The notes under the pieces: model-generated
The model's input: the letters and a program-made list of their open reading frames with translations, nothing else
Told to the model about the DNA's origin: nothing
Database searches by the model: none
Assembly (NCBI RefSeq): GCF_003265705.1
Contig: NW_020312935.1
Span: 8,335,995-8,399,994 of the forward strand
Reading direction: 5' to 3'
Source: Callorhinus ursinus
Lineage: Eukaryota; Chordata; Mammalia; Carnivora; Otariidae
DNA length: 64,000 nucleotides
Translations under genes and position numbers: made by a program
Shown here: in pieces, positions 34,188 through 45,554 of the stretch
Layout of the letters: each line of letters opens with the position of its first letter
Position numbering within the stretch: the stretch's first letter is position 1

Positions 34188-34516
34188 CCCATCTGCTTTG
34201 CTTTTTTTTCTTTTTTTTATTATGTTAATCACCATATATTACATCACTAGTTTTTGATGTAGTGTTCCATGATTCATTGTTTGCATATAACGCCCAGTAC
34301 TCCATGCAATATGTGCCCTCCTTAATACCCATCACCAGGCTAGCCCATCCCCATCCCCCCTTCCCTCTAGAACCCTCAGTTTGTTTCTCAGAGTCCATAG
34401 GCTCTCATGGTTCATCTCCCCCTCCGATTTCCCCCCCTTCATTTTTCCCTTCCTGCTATCTTTTTTTTTTTTAAACATATAATGTATTATTTGTTTCAGA
34501 GGTACAGGTCAAATGT
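34188..34516 (-). mobile_element. 5'-truncated young L1 3' UTR, antisense
   Basis: On the plus strand: 'ttattatgttaatcaccata', 'atgattcattgtttgcatat', 'ccctccttaatacccatcac', then the T-rich spacer and the last part of module 1 ('aatgtattatttgtttcaga'). It lies between 'aggaataatttcttttttt' at 34169-34187 and 34517-34535, so it was inserted at the A/T-rich end of the older SINE that follows. Between its own A tract and the target duplication there are 14 extra bases (34188-34201). Confidence 0.88.
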
Positions 34517-34528
34517 AGGAATAATTTC

Positions 34529-34726
34529 TTTTTTTAAAGATTTTATTTATTTATTAATTTGAGAGAGAGAGAGAGTGAGTGTGGGGAGGGGCAGAGAGAG
34601 AATCCCAAACAGACTCCCCCATGAGTGCAGAGCCTGATGCGGGCCTTGATCCCAGGACCCTGAAATCATGACCTGAGCCAAAACCAACAGTGAGATGCTT
34701 AACCAATTGAGTCACCCAGGTGCCCC
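34529..34726 (-). mobile_element. CAN-SINE (SINEC), full length
   Basis: 'aaagattttatttatttatt' at the left, GA-rich middle, 'cccaggaccctgaaatcatg' and 'gagtcacccaggtgcccc' at the right. The L1 3' end at 34188-34516 jumped into its poly(A) end, so this SINE is the older of the two. Confidence 0.93.
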
Positions 34727-35004
34727 TAATCGGAAATATTTTCTTGCAGATATAAAGATATGAGTGATTATTTTAGCATTGTTTGAAAAAACAAAAATGG
34801 AAGTAATGGCTATATCCATAAATCTAAGACTAGCTAAATAACCATGCTCCTGCCATGAAATATAATATTTTGAAATGATTAAATATAATGGAACTATCTG
34901 TATTCTTGCATGTGAAGATAGCCACCTTGTCTACATAATTTGCTGAGTGCCTCCTTGCTCTTTATCTGGATTGATCAATTCATTCACTGAATCCTCACAA
35001 AATC

Positions 35005-35135
35005 ACTAAGGACTAGTGGTATTACCCCATATTATAGATGAGGAACTAAGGATACAGGAAGGTGAAGTCACTTGCCCAAGGTCGCCCTGTTAGTGAAGAG
35101 GCATGATTTAATCCTAGGAATTTTAATGCCCTACA
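35005..35135 (-). repeat. MIR SINE
   Basis: 'ttaccccatattatagatga', 'ggaactaaggatacaggaag' and 'gtcacttgcccaaggtcgcc' are the reversed MIR core. Confidence 0.62.
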
Positions 35136-36279
35136 TAGTTCTTTTAAATTTTAGATTGTATTGTAGATTTTGAAGAACATACATCAAATTGTTAACTTCA
35201 CTTCCTTCGAAGGAAGTAGCATATTCATAAGAGACATCTCTGCATCCCCAGCCGAGCACATGGTGTTTGTTCTCATTGCCTAATTGGCTGATGCCACTAG
35301 GCCCTAGTTAGAGGGTAAAGGAATGAAAGGGAACATTTTAGTTGATGTTCTGGGTCCAAATACCAGGCTCATAGTGTTACTCTGTGAGCCCCAATGTCTG
35401 GGACAAAGACCTTCTGAAAGGACTCACTGCAGCAGAACTGTATTTTCACAACCACATCCCTACGGATCTCACTTGGGCTTACTAGCTCCCAGTCACGATT
35501 CCTCCCAGTCACCACTTCCTACCTCCTTAAGCAGTTCTTGCACCTAGCTGTTTTGTTTTTACCTCTTTTAAGATGCGGGGATCTTCTTAGGGTTTCCTGA
35601 ATATCAGAGCTCAACTTGTCCTCACTTTTGGTGGTGGGGAGATTTCTATTTCTAGAGTAATGCTGAGCCTGCACTATTGTCCCCAATTCAGGATGGGTAT
35701 CACTGAAGGTGATTACAGCCTGTGGATTTAATCTTTGGATACCATCTGTCTTTTCAAGGTGAAGCACAGAGATACATTCTAGGGAGCTGTTGATGAAATC
35801 GCTGAGACAGAGGCTGGCTTATTTTTAAGTACATTATAATAACTATTGGCAAATTTATTTTTATAATCTCTCTTTGAAAATGAAAGCTCTGGGCAGAATG
35901 ACAAGCATTGTGATGTACCACCTTCTTACTGACAATAACCTAATTATTATTATCATGGTTATTATTCCACAGAGGTTTATTTGCAAACTTTAAGTGGCAG
36001 GTATTTTTTATCCGGTTTCCTGCTGGATATCAGATGTCCCCTTCTCTGTCTTGGTTAATAATGCCTGTAAACATCAATTGGAAATAAGTCTGCCATTCTG
36101 TGAACATTCCCATGATACAGAGTACCAAAAGATGACTGAAAGCCAGGGGAATGATCTTATGGCAACAAGATCAGCCTCCCTGCTGGGTCAGATATGGGGC
36201 AAACATTATTATGTTCTTCACATTCAGAGTCTCTCATATTCCCAAGAAAACATCAAGGTAAACATAATGATCCCATTTC
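35136..36279. other. Unassigned sequence with an 18-bp palindrome
   Basis: No repeat or exon is recognised. A perfect 18-bp palindrome, 'acttccttcgaaggaagt', lies at 35200-35217 (see findings). Confidence 0.4.
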
Positions 36280-36365
36280 AGAGATTGGGATACTGAAGAT
36301 TTGGGAGGTCATGTGATTTGACCAAGGTCATCAGTAAGTGGTAGAACCTGATTTCAGACACACAC
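36280..36365 (-). repeat. MIR fragment
   Basis: 'tgatttgaccaaggtcatca' and 'gtaagtggtagaacctgatt' are the reversed MIR core. Confidence 0.55.
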
Positions 36366-37144
36366 CTTCCTGACCTACCACCCCAACATAATGTCTGATT
36401 CCAATTTCCACAACCACAAACTTGATTTGGTAACCTCCCATCTTTGAAAGGAGTTCCTTTGAGAAATCTGAATGCTAAGGAAATTCTTATTTAATTTTTG
36501 GCTTGTGGCTACCATGAAAGGGTGGGGACATACGGGTAGGAGTTTGCTTTTCTCTCTCCTAACCACAGCTATGCATTTTGGGAGCTCCTAAACATCAACA
36601 CTGTGCTATATCAGCACACAGCTGTAGGATGTCTTCCAGAAAAGATGTTTATTTTCACTGACCCTTCCTCTCCCACGCTTTAGTTTTATTTTATTTTTTA
36701 TGGGTTTAAGTGTGAACAATCACCATCCACATGAAATATTCCAGCTGCTTCTGGAGCTCTTTGGAGACTAAAGTCTGAAAGCCAATAGTCTGCCCTGCCC
36801 TCTTGCCCTTAACCTCTGTCTCTGAGGGAAGAACCCTAAGAACAGGAGCAAGGCTGGGAGGGAGCAAAGGACAGGGAAAATACCCAAAGATGCCTCTGGA
36901 TCCCTGGAAGCTGAAAGCAGCTGGCTGTCAGGATGATCAGAAGACATGGAAAGTCCTTCCCACTCTGCTCCTGTTTATTTCCCTACTAGTCCTCTTACGA
37001 ATTTCAAAACTTGCTTCTAAGTGATTCTCATTTGGTCCCAAGCAAAAGGATCCTTTTGGATTCTGTCAGGAGCTACAACTTTCCATCTGATGAGAAGGGA
37101 ATGAGAAGTACTGGATACATTCCAAGTGTGATATTACATTATAC
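36366..37144. other. Unassigned intergenic sequence
   Basis: Nothing recognised. Confidence 0.35.
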
Positions 37145-37260
37145 ACTTTAATAAAACTTTTTAAAAACTGAGATAAAATTCACATAACATGAAATTCACC
37201 ATTTTCACCATTTTCAAGCATTCAGTGAAGCATTTTCCAGAACACCCACAGTGTTATGCA
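37145..37260 (+). repeat. Old L1M tail fragment
   Basis: 'gagataaaattcacataaca' followed by 'tgaaattcaccattttcacc' is a common remnant of old mammalian L1 3' ends (attgagatataattcacatacc). Confidence 0.5.
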
Positions 37261-37289
37261 CTGATTTCAGAATTTTGCCTTCCCATTGT

Positions 37290-37440
37290 CTCACTGAATC
37301 CCATCAACAGTACCATGAAGCATCTTTTTGTTTACACTTGACAGATGAGGAAATGGGAGTCTCAGAGACCTGATGTAACAAAGGTTACAAAGGTGTGAAG
37401 TAGTGCAACTGTGATTTACATACCAGAGTGCCTCACTTCA
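37290..37440 (-). repeat. MIR fragment
   Basis: 'cttgacagatgaggaaatgg' and following 'gagtctcagagacctgatgt' give the reversed MIR pattern. Confidence 0.5.
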
Positions 37441-38584
37441 AAACTGAGCTGAGCCTGTTCACCAGAGACTGCTCATAGCAAGGTTACTGTATACGTGGAG
37501 ATGTTTAAGTGCCATTAAAAGCTGTGATTTGCTTCTCATAAGAAACCCAGAAAATCAGATGGAGGAGAAACAGTTGGTGGCATCAAGCTTAAAAATCTAC
37601 CAGGGAGAAATGAGATACCAGAAGACTGCAATCTATAACTTAGGATGGGGGTAGGAGGATTATGACTTTGATGTAAACAATGCAGAGGGTACAAATGAAA
37701 AAAACAAACCAGAAAAAAAGCCAATAAGAGTTCCCACCAGAAAGTCTATATTTAGGGTGGATCAGTATCTCACTATCTCCATTTCAGGCATGTCTGCCAA
37801 ACTCTTCTGTATACGTTACCCTTATGGATAAATGTGTTCTACACTTTTATCCAGGTATCAGTAATTTAGCCAAGAAACTAAGCATCTTGTGGAGGGCAAG
37901 GCCAGGTGAGTATAGATGTGGACCACTAGTTGGGAAGAATGGTTCCAAGTGTGAGAAGAGGTCATGCCAGATGTGTGATCACTTAACATTAGGGGGGCAT
38001 GAATTCAGGCAGGAAAGACAGGTAGCAGGTGTGACCCAAAATGGAGGGCTCTGATGCCTTGCATCACAAATGCTGTGGGCAAAATTCTAGAAGAGGGGAA
38101 ACCTGAATAACCCCTGAGGCCACATCTAAACTTCCAGTCTTTGAGTAACAGATGTTTTGGATGCTCCCTCCTCTCTCTGTGTAACATTTTTTCTCTCAGA
38201 CATGCTGCCCCTTCATTGCAGAGTCTGGTCTACATGGGTTCCCAGGGTAATTCTCATATCCTCTTTACACTGTGTTGGAGGTGAGAATCGGATGTGGTCT
38301 TCTAGAAGGACTTTTATCTCCCTTTGGATCTAGACGCCTGGCTTCAAGATCAGAGGTATAATTGTCTCCTTCTCACTGCTGGTCAGGATATTCCCTGGGG
38401 TTCTTGGTCTCCAAGTTTATGTTGGTTTGGGGTCTGAGGTTTGCATCTCAGCACTCAGCCTCAACACTGTTTCCTCAATGGTTCCACCTTTAACTACACA
38501 CACATTTTTTCAATCCCTTACTCTAAAACCACTGAATATCCCAATTTGAAACAAAATATTTAAAAACATTCCCTTGAAGAATCA
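37441..38584. other. Unassigned intergenic sequence
   Basis: No element recognised. The 60-76-codon frames at 37.8-38.2 kb lie on opposite strands over the same bases and have no motif. Confidence 0.35.
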
Positions 38585-38656
38585 ATATAGTAAAGACGTC
38601 AATTCTTCCAAAATTTATCTATAGATTCAATGCAATTCCTATCAAAATCCCAGCAG
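38585..38656 (+). repeat. Ancient L1 (L1MA/MB-like), left part
   Basis: 'aatatagtaaagacgtcaat', 'tatagattcaatgcaattcc' and 'tatcaaaatcccagcag' are the ORF2 reverse-transcriptase end of an older L1. It stops at 38656 in a target-site duplication and resumes at 42970. Confidence 0.75.
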
Positions 38657-41600
38657 ATGGGGTGGCAATCCTTATATCAGAAAAATTAGATTTTAAAACA
38701 AAGACTGTAATAAGAGATGAAGAAGGACACTATATCCTACTTAAAGGGTCTATCCAACAAGATCTAACAATTGTAAATATCTATGCCCCTAACATGGGAG
38801 CAGCCAATTATATAAGGCAATTAATAACAAAAGCAAAGAAACACATTGACAACAACACAGTAATAGTGGGGGACTTTAACACCCGCCTGACTGAAATGGA
38901 CAGATCATCTAAGCAAAAGATCAACAAGGAAATAAAGACTTTAAATGACACACTGGGCCAAATGGACTTCACAGACATATTCAGAACATTCCATCCCAAA
39001 GCAACGGAATACACATTCTTCTCTAGTGCCCATGGAACATTCTCCAGAATTGATCACATCCTAGGTCACAAATCAGGTCTCAACCAGTACCAAAAGACTG
39101 GGATGATTCCCTGCATATTTTCAGACCACAGTGCTTTGAAACTAGAACTCAATCACAAGAGGAAAGTCGGAAAGAACTCAAATACATGGAGCCTAAAGAG
39201 CATCCTACTAAAGAATGAATGGGTCAACCAGGAAATTAAGGAAGAATTAAAAAAATTCATGGAAACCAATGAAAATGAAAACACAACTGTTCAAAATCTT
39301 TGGGATACAGCAAAGGCAGTCCTGAGAGGAAAGTATATAGCAATACAAGCCTTTCTCAAGAAACAAGAAAGGTCTCAAATACACAACCTACCCCTACACC
39401 TAAAGGAGCTGGAGAAAGAAAGCAAATAAAGCCTAAACCCAGCAGGAGAAGAGAGATAATCAAGATTAGAGCAGAAATCAATGAACTAGAAACCAAAATA
39501 ACAGTAGAACAGATCAACGAAAACTAGGAGCTGGTTCTTTGAAAGAATTAACAAGATTGATAAATGCCTGGCCAGACTTATCAAAAAGAAAAGAGAAATG
39601 ACCCAAATCAACAAAACCATGAATGAAAGAGGAGAGATCACAACCAACACAAAGAAATACAAACAATTATAAGAACATATTATGAGCAACTCTATGCCAG
39701 CAAATTAAATAACCTGGAAGAAATAGGTGCATTCCTAGAGATGTATCAACTCCCAAAATTGAACCAGGAAGAAATAGAAAACCTGAACAGACCTATAACC
39801 ACTAAGGAAATTGAAGAATCATCAAAAATCTCCCAACAAACAAAAGCCCAGGGCCAGATGGCTTCCCAGGGAAATTCTATCAGACATTTCAAGAAGAATT
39901 AATACCTATTCTCCTGAAACTGTTCCAAAAAATAGAAATGGAAGGAAAACTTCCAAACTCATTTTATGAGGCCACCATTACCTTGATCCCAAAACCAGAC
40001 AAAGACCCCATCAAAAAGGAGAATTACAGACCAATATCCTTGATGAACATGGATGCAAAAATTCTCACCAAAATACTAGCCAACAGGATCCAACAGTATA
40101 TTAAAAGGATTATTCACCATGACCAAGTGGGATTTATCCCTGGGCTGCAAGGCTGGTTCAACATCCGCAAATCAATCAACATGATACAATACATTAACAA
40201 AAGAAAGAACAAGAATCATATGATCCTCTCAATAGATGCAGAAAAAGCATTTGATAAAGTACAGCATCTTTTTAATTTTTGTATTTTTTAACTTTTTTTT
40301 AAAGATTTTATTTATTTATTTGAGAGAGAGAGAATGAGAGATAGAGAGCACAAGAGGGAAGAGGGTCAGAGGGAGAAGCAGACTCCCTGCTGAGCAGGGA
40401 GCCCGAATTGGGACTCGTCCTGGGACTCCAGGATGATGAACTGAGCCGAAGGCAGTTGCTTAACCAACTGAGCCACCCAGGCACCCAATACAGCATCCTT
40501 TCTTGATCAAAACTCTTCAGAGTATAGGGATAGAGGGTATATACCTCAATATCATAAAAGCCATCTATGAAAAACCTACAGCGAATATCATTCTCAATGG
40601 GGAAAAGCTGAGAGCTTTTCCCCTCTCAGCTTTTCCCCTAAGGTCAGGAACGCGGCAGGGATGTCCACTATCACCACTGCTATTCAACATAGTATTAGGA
40701 GTCCTAGCCACAGCAATCAGACAACAAAAAGAAATCAAAGGCATCCAAATTGGCAAAGAGGAAGTCAAACTCTCACTCTTTGCAGATGATATGATACTGT
40801 ATGTGGAAAACCCAAAAGACTCCACCCCAAAACTGCTAGAACTCATACAGGAATTCAGTAAAGTGGCAGGATATAAAATCAATGCACAGAAATCAGTGGC
40901 ATTCCTATATACCAACAACAAGACAGAAAAGAGACAAATCAAGGAGTCAATCCCATTTACAATTGTACCCCAAACCATTAAGATACCTAGGAATAAATTT
41001 AACCAAAGAGGCAAAGGATCTGTACTCAGAAAACTATAAAATACTCATGAAAGAAATTGAGGAAGACACAAAGAAATGGAAAAACGTTCCATGCTCATGG
41101 ATTGGAAGAACAAACATTGTGAAGATGTCAGTGCTACCTAGAGCAATCTACACATTCAATGCAATCCCCATCAAAATGCATCCACTTTTTTCAAAGAAAT
41201 GGAACAAATAATCCTAAAATGTGTATGGAACCAGAAGAGACCCCGAATAGCCAGAGGAATGTTGAAAAAGAAAAGCAAAGCGGACAGCATCACAATTCCG
41301 GACTTCCAGCTCTATTACAAAGCTGTCATCATCAAGACAGTATGGTACTGGCACAAAAACAGACACATAGATCAATGGAACAGAATAGAGAGCCCAGAAA
41401 TGGACCCTCAACTCTATGGTCAACTAATCTTTGACAAAGCAGGAAAGAATGTCCAATGGAAAAAAGACAGTCTCTTCAACAAATGGTGTTGGGAAAGTTG
41501 GACAGCCACATGCTGAAGAATGAAACTGGTCCATTTCCTTACACCACACACAAAAATAGACTCCAAATGGTTGAAAGACCTAAACGTGAGACAGGAGCCC

Positions 41601-42190
41601 ATCAAAATCCTAAAGAGAACACAGGTATCAACCTCTTCGACCTCACCCGCAGCAGCTTCTTCCTAGAAACATCACCAAAGGCAAGGAAAGCAAGGGCAAA
41701 AATGAACTATTGGGATTTCATCAAGATAAAAAGCTTTTGCACAGAAAAGAAACAGTCCAGAAAACCAAAAGACAACCGACAGAATGGGAGAAAATATTTG
41801 CAAAGGAAATATCAGATAAGGGCTAGTATCCAAAATCTATAAAGAACTTATCAAACTCAACACCCAAAGAACAACTTATCCAATCAAGAAATGGGCAGAA
41901 GACATGAACAGACATTTTTCCAAAGAAGACATCCAAATGGCCAACAGACATATGAAAAAGTGCTCAACATCGCTCGGCATCAGGGAAATCCAAATCAAAA
42001 CCTCAATGAGATACCACCTCACACCAGTCAGAATGGCTAAAATTAACAAGTCAGGAAACGACAGTTGTTGGCGGGGATGCGGAGAAAGGGGAACCCTCCT
42101 ACACTGTTGCTGGGAATGCAAGCCTGTGCAACCCCTCTGGAAAACAGTATGGAGGTTCCTCAAACAGTTGAAAATAGAGCTACCATAAGA
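38657..42190 (+). pseudogene. L1 ORF2 remnant: endonuclease, RT and C-terminal domains
   Basis: The first frame (to 39429) gives most of the endonuclease domain: 'ILISEKLDFKTKTV', 'IVNIYAPNMG', the 'VGDFNTRL' motif, '[10 protein letters not shown]' and the catalytic 'FSDHSALKLEL'. The N-terminal part with the first catalytic residues is missing by 5' truncation. The RT follows in other frames: '[13 protein letters not shown]' at 39938-40291, interrupted by the SINE, then 40503-41039 with '[16 protein letters not shown]' and an intact palm motif 'LFADDMIL' (40779-40790). The C-terminal cysteine cluster '[14 protein letters not shown]' lies at about 42065-42110. Frameshifts near 39430 and 41000, plus the SINE, make it non-functional. 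A 15-bp in-frame insertion lies at about 40621-40638. Confidence 0.93.
40269..40488 (-). mobile_element. CAN-SINE nested in the young L1
   Basis: It interrupts ORF2 between 'ataaagtacagcatc' and its repeat 'tacagcatccttt'. The 9-bp duplication 'tacagcatc' lies at 40260-40268 and 40489-40497. Its head reads 'gggtgcctgggtggctcag' in sense, followed by A/B boxes, a CT-rich middle, 'aaataaataaataaaatctt' and an unusually long, impure A-rich tail ('aaagttaaaaaatacaaaaa'). It is younger than the L1 it splits. Confidence 0.93.
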
Positions 42191-42956
42191 TCCAGCAATT
42201 GCACTACTGGGTATTTACCACAAAGATACAAATGTAGGGATCTGAAGGGGTACGTGCACCCCAATGTTTATAGCAGCAATGTCCACAATAGCCAAACTGT
42301 GGAAAGAGCCAAGATGTCCATCGAGAGATGAATGGATAAAGATGTGGTATATATACACAATGAAATATTATGAAGCCATCAAAAGGAATGAGATCTTGAC
42401 ATTTGCAATGACGTGGATGGAACTGGAGGGTATTGTGCTGAGCGAAATAAGTCAATCAGAGAAAGACATGTATCATATGACCTTGCTGATATGAGGAATT
42501 CTTAATCTCAGGAAACAACCTGAGGGTTGCTGGAGTGGTGGGGGGTGGGAGGGATTGGGTGGCTGGGTGATAGGCTTTGGGGAGGGTATGTGCTATGGTG
42601 AGCACCGTGAATTGTGCAAGACTGTTGAATCACAGATCTGTACTTCTGAAACAAATAATGCAACATATGTTAAGAAAAAAGAAAAAGAAGAAGATAGCAG
42701 GAGGGGAAGAATGAAGGAGAGTAAGTTGGAGGGGGAGACAAACCATGAGAGACGATGGACTCTGAAAAACAAATTGAGGGTTCTAGAGGGGAAGGGGGTG
42801 GGGGGATGGGTTAGCTTAGTGATGGGTATTAAGAGGCACATTCTGCATCGAGCACTGGGTGTTATGCACAAACAATGAATCATGGAACACTATATCAAAA
42901 ACTAATGATGTAATGTATGGTGATTAACATAACAATAAAAAATTAAAAAATTTAAA
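42191..42956 (+). repeat. L1 ORF2 end and two-module 3' UTR
   Basis: The last ORF2 codons end at about 42494 ('MTLLI' then stop). Module 1 spans about 42505-42670 ('gagggttgctggagtggtgg' ... 'cttctgaaacaaataatgca'), then an A/G-rich spacer. Module 2 spans about 42720-42935 ('gagggttctagaggggaagg' ... 'atgatgtaatgtatggtgat'), followed by 'aacaataaaaaattaaaaaa'. Confidence 0.85.
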
Positions 42957-42969
42957 AAAATCCCAGCAG

Positions 42970-44615
42970 TTTTTTTTTTTTCTGGGGGGGGGTTGGTTGT
43001 TTATTTGTTTGTAGATAGAGACATAGAGAAACTTACTCTAAAATTTATATGGAAAGGTAAAGGACTTAAAACAGGTTAAACAATTGTGAAAATGAACAAA
43101 GGGTCATCCTAACTGATGTTAAGGGTAATTATATGGCCACAGTAATCCAGACAGTGTGGTATGGGCAGTGGAAAAGACAAAGCAATGGAACAGAACAGAG
43201 AACCCCAATATAGATAGACCCCTATAAATATACCCAACTGATTTTTGACAAAGGAACAGAAGATTGGCCTTTTCAAAAAATGGTACTGGAGCAATTGGAC
43301 ATCCACAGGCAAAACCAAACAAAAACAAAGAAACAAAAACCTTGACCTAAAACTTACAATTTGTATAAAAATAAACTCAAAACAAATCACAAATTTCAAT
43401 GAAAAATGTAAAACAATAAAACTTTTAGAAAAAACAGAAAAAAATCATCAGGATCTATGACTAGATTTAAAAAAAAATGTTTAGACTTGACACTAAAAGC
43501 ATAACCCTAAAGAGAAAATACAATAAATTGGACCTCATCAAGATCTTTAAAATTTGCCCTTCAAAGACCCTGATCAAAATATGAAGAGACAAGCTACTGG
43601 GGAAAAATATTTGCAAACCACGTATTTGGCAAAGGATTAATTTTTAGAATATAAAGAGAATTCTTGAAACTCAAGAGGAAAAAAAAAACTAACAAAAACA
43701 ATTCAATTAGAAAGTGCACAAAAGATATGAAGATATTTCGCCAAAGAGGAATGCTGATGCAGAATAAGTACATGAAAAGATGTTCAACGTCATTAGCTAA
43801 TCGGGAAATGCAAATTAAAATCACAATGAGATATCATTACACACCCATCAGAATGACTAAAATTTCCTATAGTTAAATATGCAACTATTATTTAACCCAG
43901 CAATTGCACTCTGACTTTTATCCTAGAGAAATGAAAACTTATGTTCACACAAAACTCCACATGAATGTTCATAGAAACTCTATTCATTATAGGCAAAACC
44001 TATAAAAAAACCCAAATGTTCTTCAACAGGTGAATGGTTAAGCACACGGTGGTACATCTATCCCCTAAATACTATGCAGCCATGGAAAAGGAACAACCTA
44101 TTGACACATATCATAACTGGGATGGATCTCAGGGGATTTATGCTGAGTGACAAAAGCCAGTCTCAAAATGGTACATACTATTTAATTCCAGTTATATAAC
44201 ATTCTTGAAATAACAAAATTATAGAGATGGAGAACAGATTAGTAGTTGCCAGGCTTTAGGATTGGGGTGGGGGATGGACAGGTGTAGCTATGAAGGGATA
44301 AGAAAGAAGCCTTATGACAATGGAAAAATTCTGTATCTTGATTTGATTGCGGTGGTGGTGGTCATGCAAACCTACACACAGGACAAAATTGTATATAACT
44401 ATATACACATACAAAGGAGTACATATATAATTAGGAAAAACTGAATAAACTCTGTGAATTGTATCAATGACCATTTCCTTATATTGACCATTGTATATAG
44501 TTATACAAGATGCCACCATTTTGGGAAATTGGGCAAAGGATATATGGGACCTTCCCATACATTCTTTTATAACTTCCTGTGAGTCCATGATTATTTCAAA
44601 ATAAAAAGTAAAAAA
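42970..44615 (+). repeat. Ancient L1 (L1MA/MB-like), right part
   Basis: The element broken at 38656 continues: 'actctaaaatttatatggaa', 'caatggaacagaacagagaa', 'tatacccaactgatttttga', 'tggacctcatcaagatcttt', 'acacccatcagaatgactaa' and the 3' UTR 'agtagttgccaggctttagg', ending 'tttcaaaataaaaagtaaaa'. ORF2 is full of stops. A T/G-rich expansion ('ttttttttttttctgggggg', about 42970-43010) has grown just after the insertion point. Confidence 0.82.
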
Positions 44616-45554
44616 AAATTAAAAATTCCCTTGAGCACAGTATCCCTACAAATGATCCCGTTTTCTCTTCCCTTGGAAAAAAAGCTTCCTTTTGCCTCCC
44701 ATGCTTCTCTCTCTCCTTAATTCTATCACTTACCATCTCATTTCCCTCCTACCAATTCATTCTAATTACTTTCCTTGAGATCTCTGGCAATGAGTTGGTC
44801 TGTTCGTCTTCCAGAGAGATCTGATCATGTGGTGCATATTCACCAAACTCTGTCCTGAAGAACACTAATCTGATTAAAGATATATGAGTAGGAAAATGGG
44901 TAACTGAGTCAGTTATTCTAATACATTTCTAAAATGTTGAGTGAAACAACTTGCTTTACTGCTAAATTTCTGAGAGCCTTTAATAAGGTGATTTACTTCA
45001 TGAATCTCTAAGAATGTCAGAGCTTGAAGTAATCCTCTAAGTATCTTTCCACATAAGCTTTCTTTCAAGGAGCTAATTCATGGGGCTGGTGTTCCATATG
45101 AGACCACTTTTGGAAATTTTGCTATGCAATATATATCCCCAACACCCCTATATACCCCAATGCACTTACACATCATTCTTTTTATGCACTCTTTCTATGA
45201 CCTCTGTGCTTCTTCATGATTCATGCTATCTGTTCCATTAAAGTCTCTCTAAAGTCTCATTATATTTCTTCCTTGCAATCTCCCATCCTGTTTCCCAAAC
45301 GATAATCTTTATTGTTTCATGAGATTCAGTATTCAGGACACACATCTTTTTATTCAGCTTGCTCCATCTTGATGTCAGCTTTCATGGTTTCATTTATCTT
45401 CATGGGGCAGCTTTTAAATTTGTTTCATTAGTGATATGCTGTTTCTCTAATTCCCACTCATGTATCCAACTAACAAGTGGATATCTCCATTTCAGAGCTG
45501 TGAAAAAACCTCCAAACCAACTTGTTCACAATGAACTGCAATTTCTCAATCATG
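44616..45554. other. Unassigned intergenic sequence
   Basis: T- and C-rich, with no recognised element. Confidence 0.35.

Larger units (their letters stand above)
38657..42956 (+). mobile_element. Young L1, 5'-truncated, with a SINE inside
   Basis: A 4.3-kb insertion (about 4.07 kb without the nested SINE) flanked by 13-bp duplications 'aaaatcccagcag' at 38644-38656 and 42957-42969. It begins within the ORF2 endonuclease domain, runs to the ORF2 end and has the same two-module 3' UTR as the L1 at 18.9 kb, followed by an A-rich tail. Unlike that copy it is in one orientation and carries no extra 3' sequence. It sits inside an older L1. By eye it is highly similar to the 18.9-kb copy throughout the shared region, so both belong to one young carnivore lineage. 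Confidence 0.94.
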
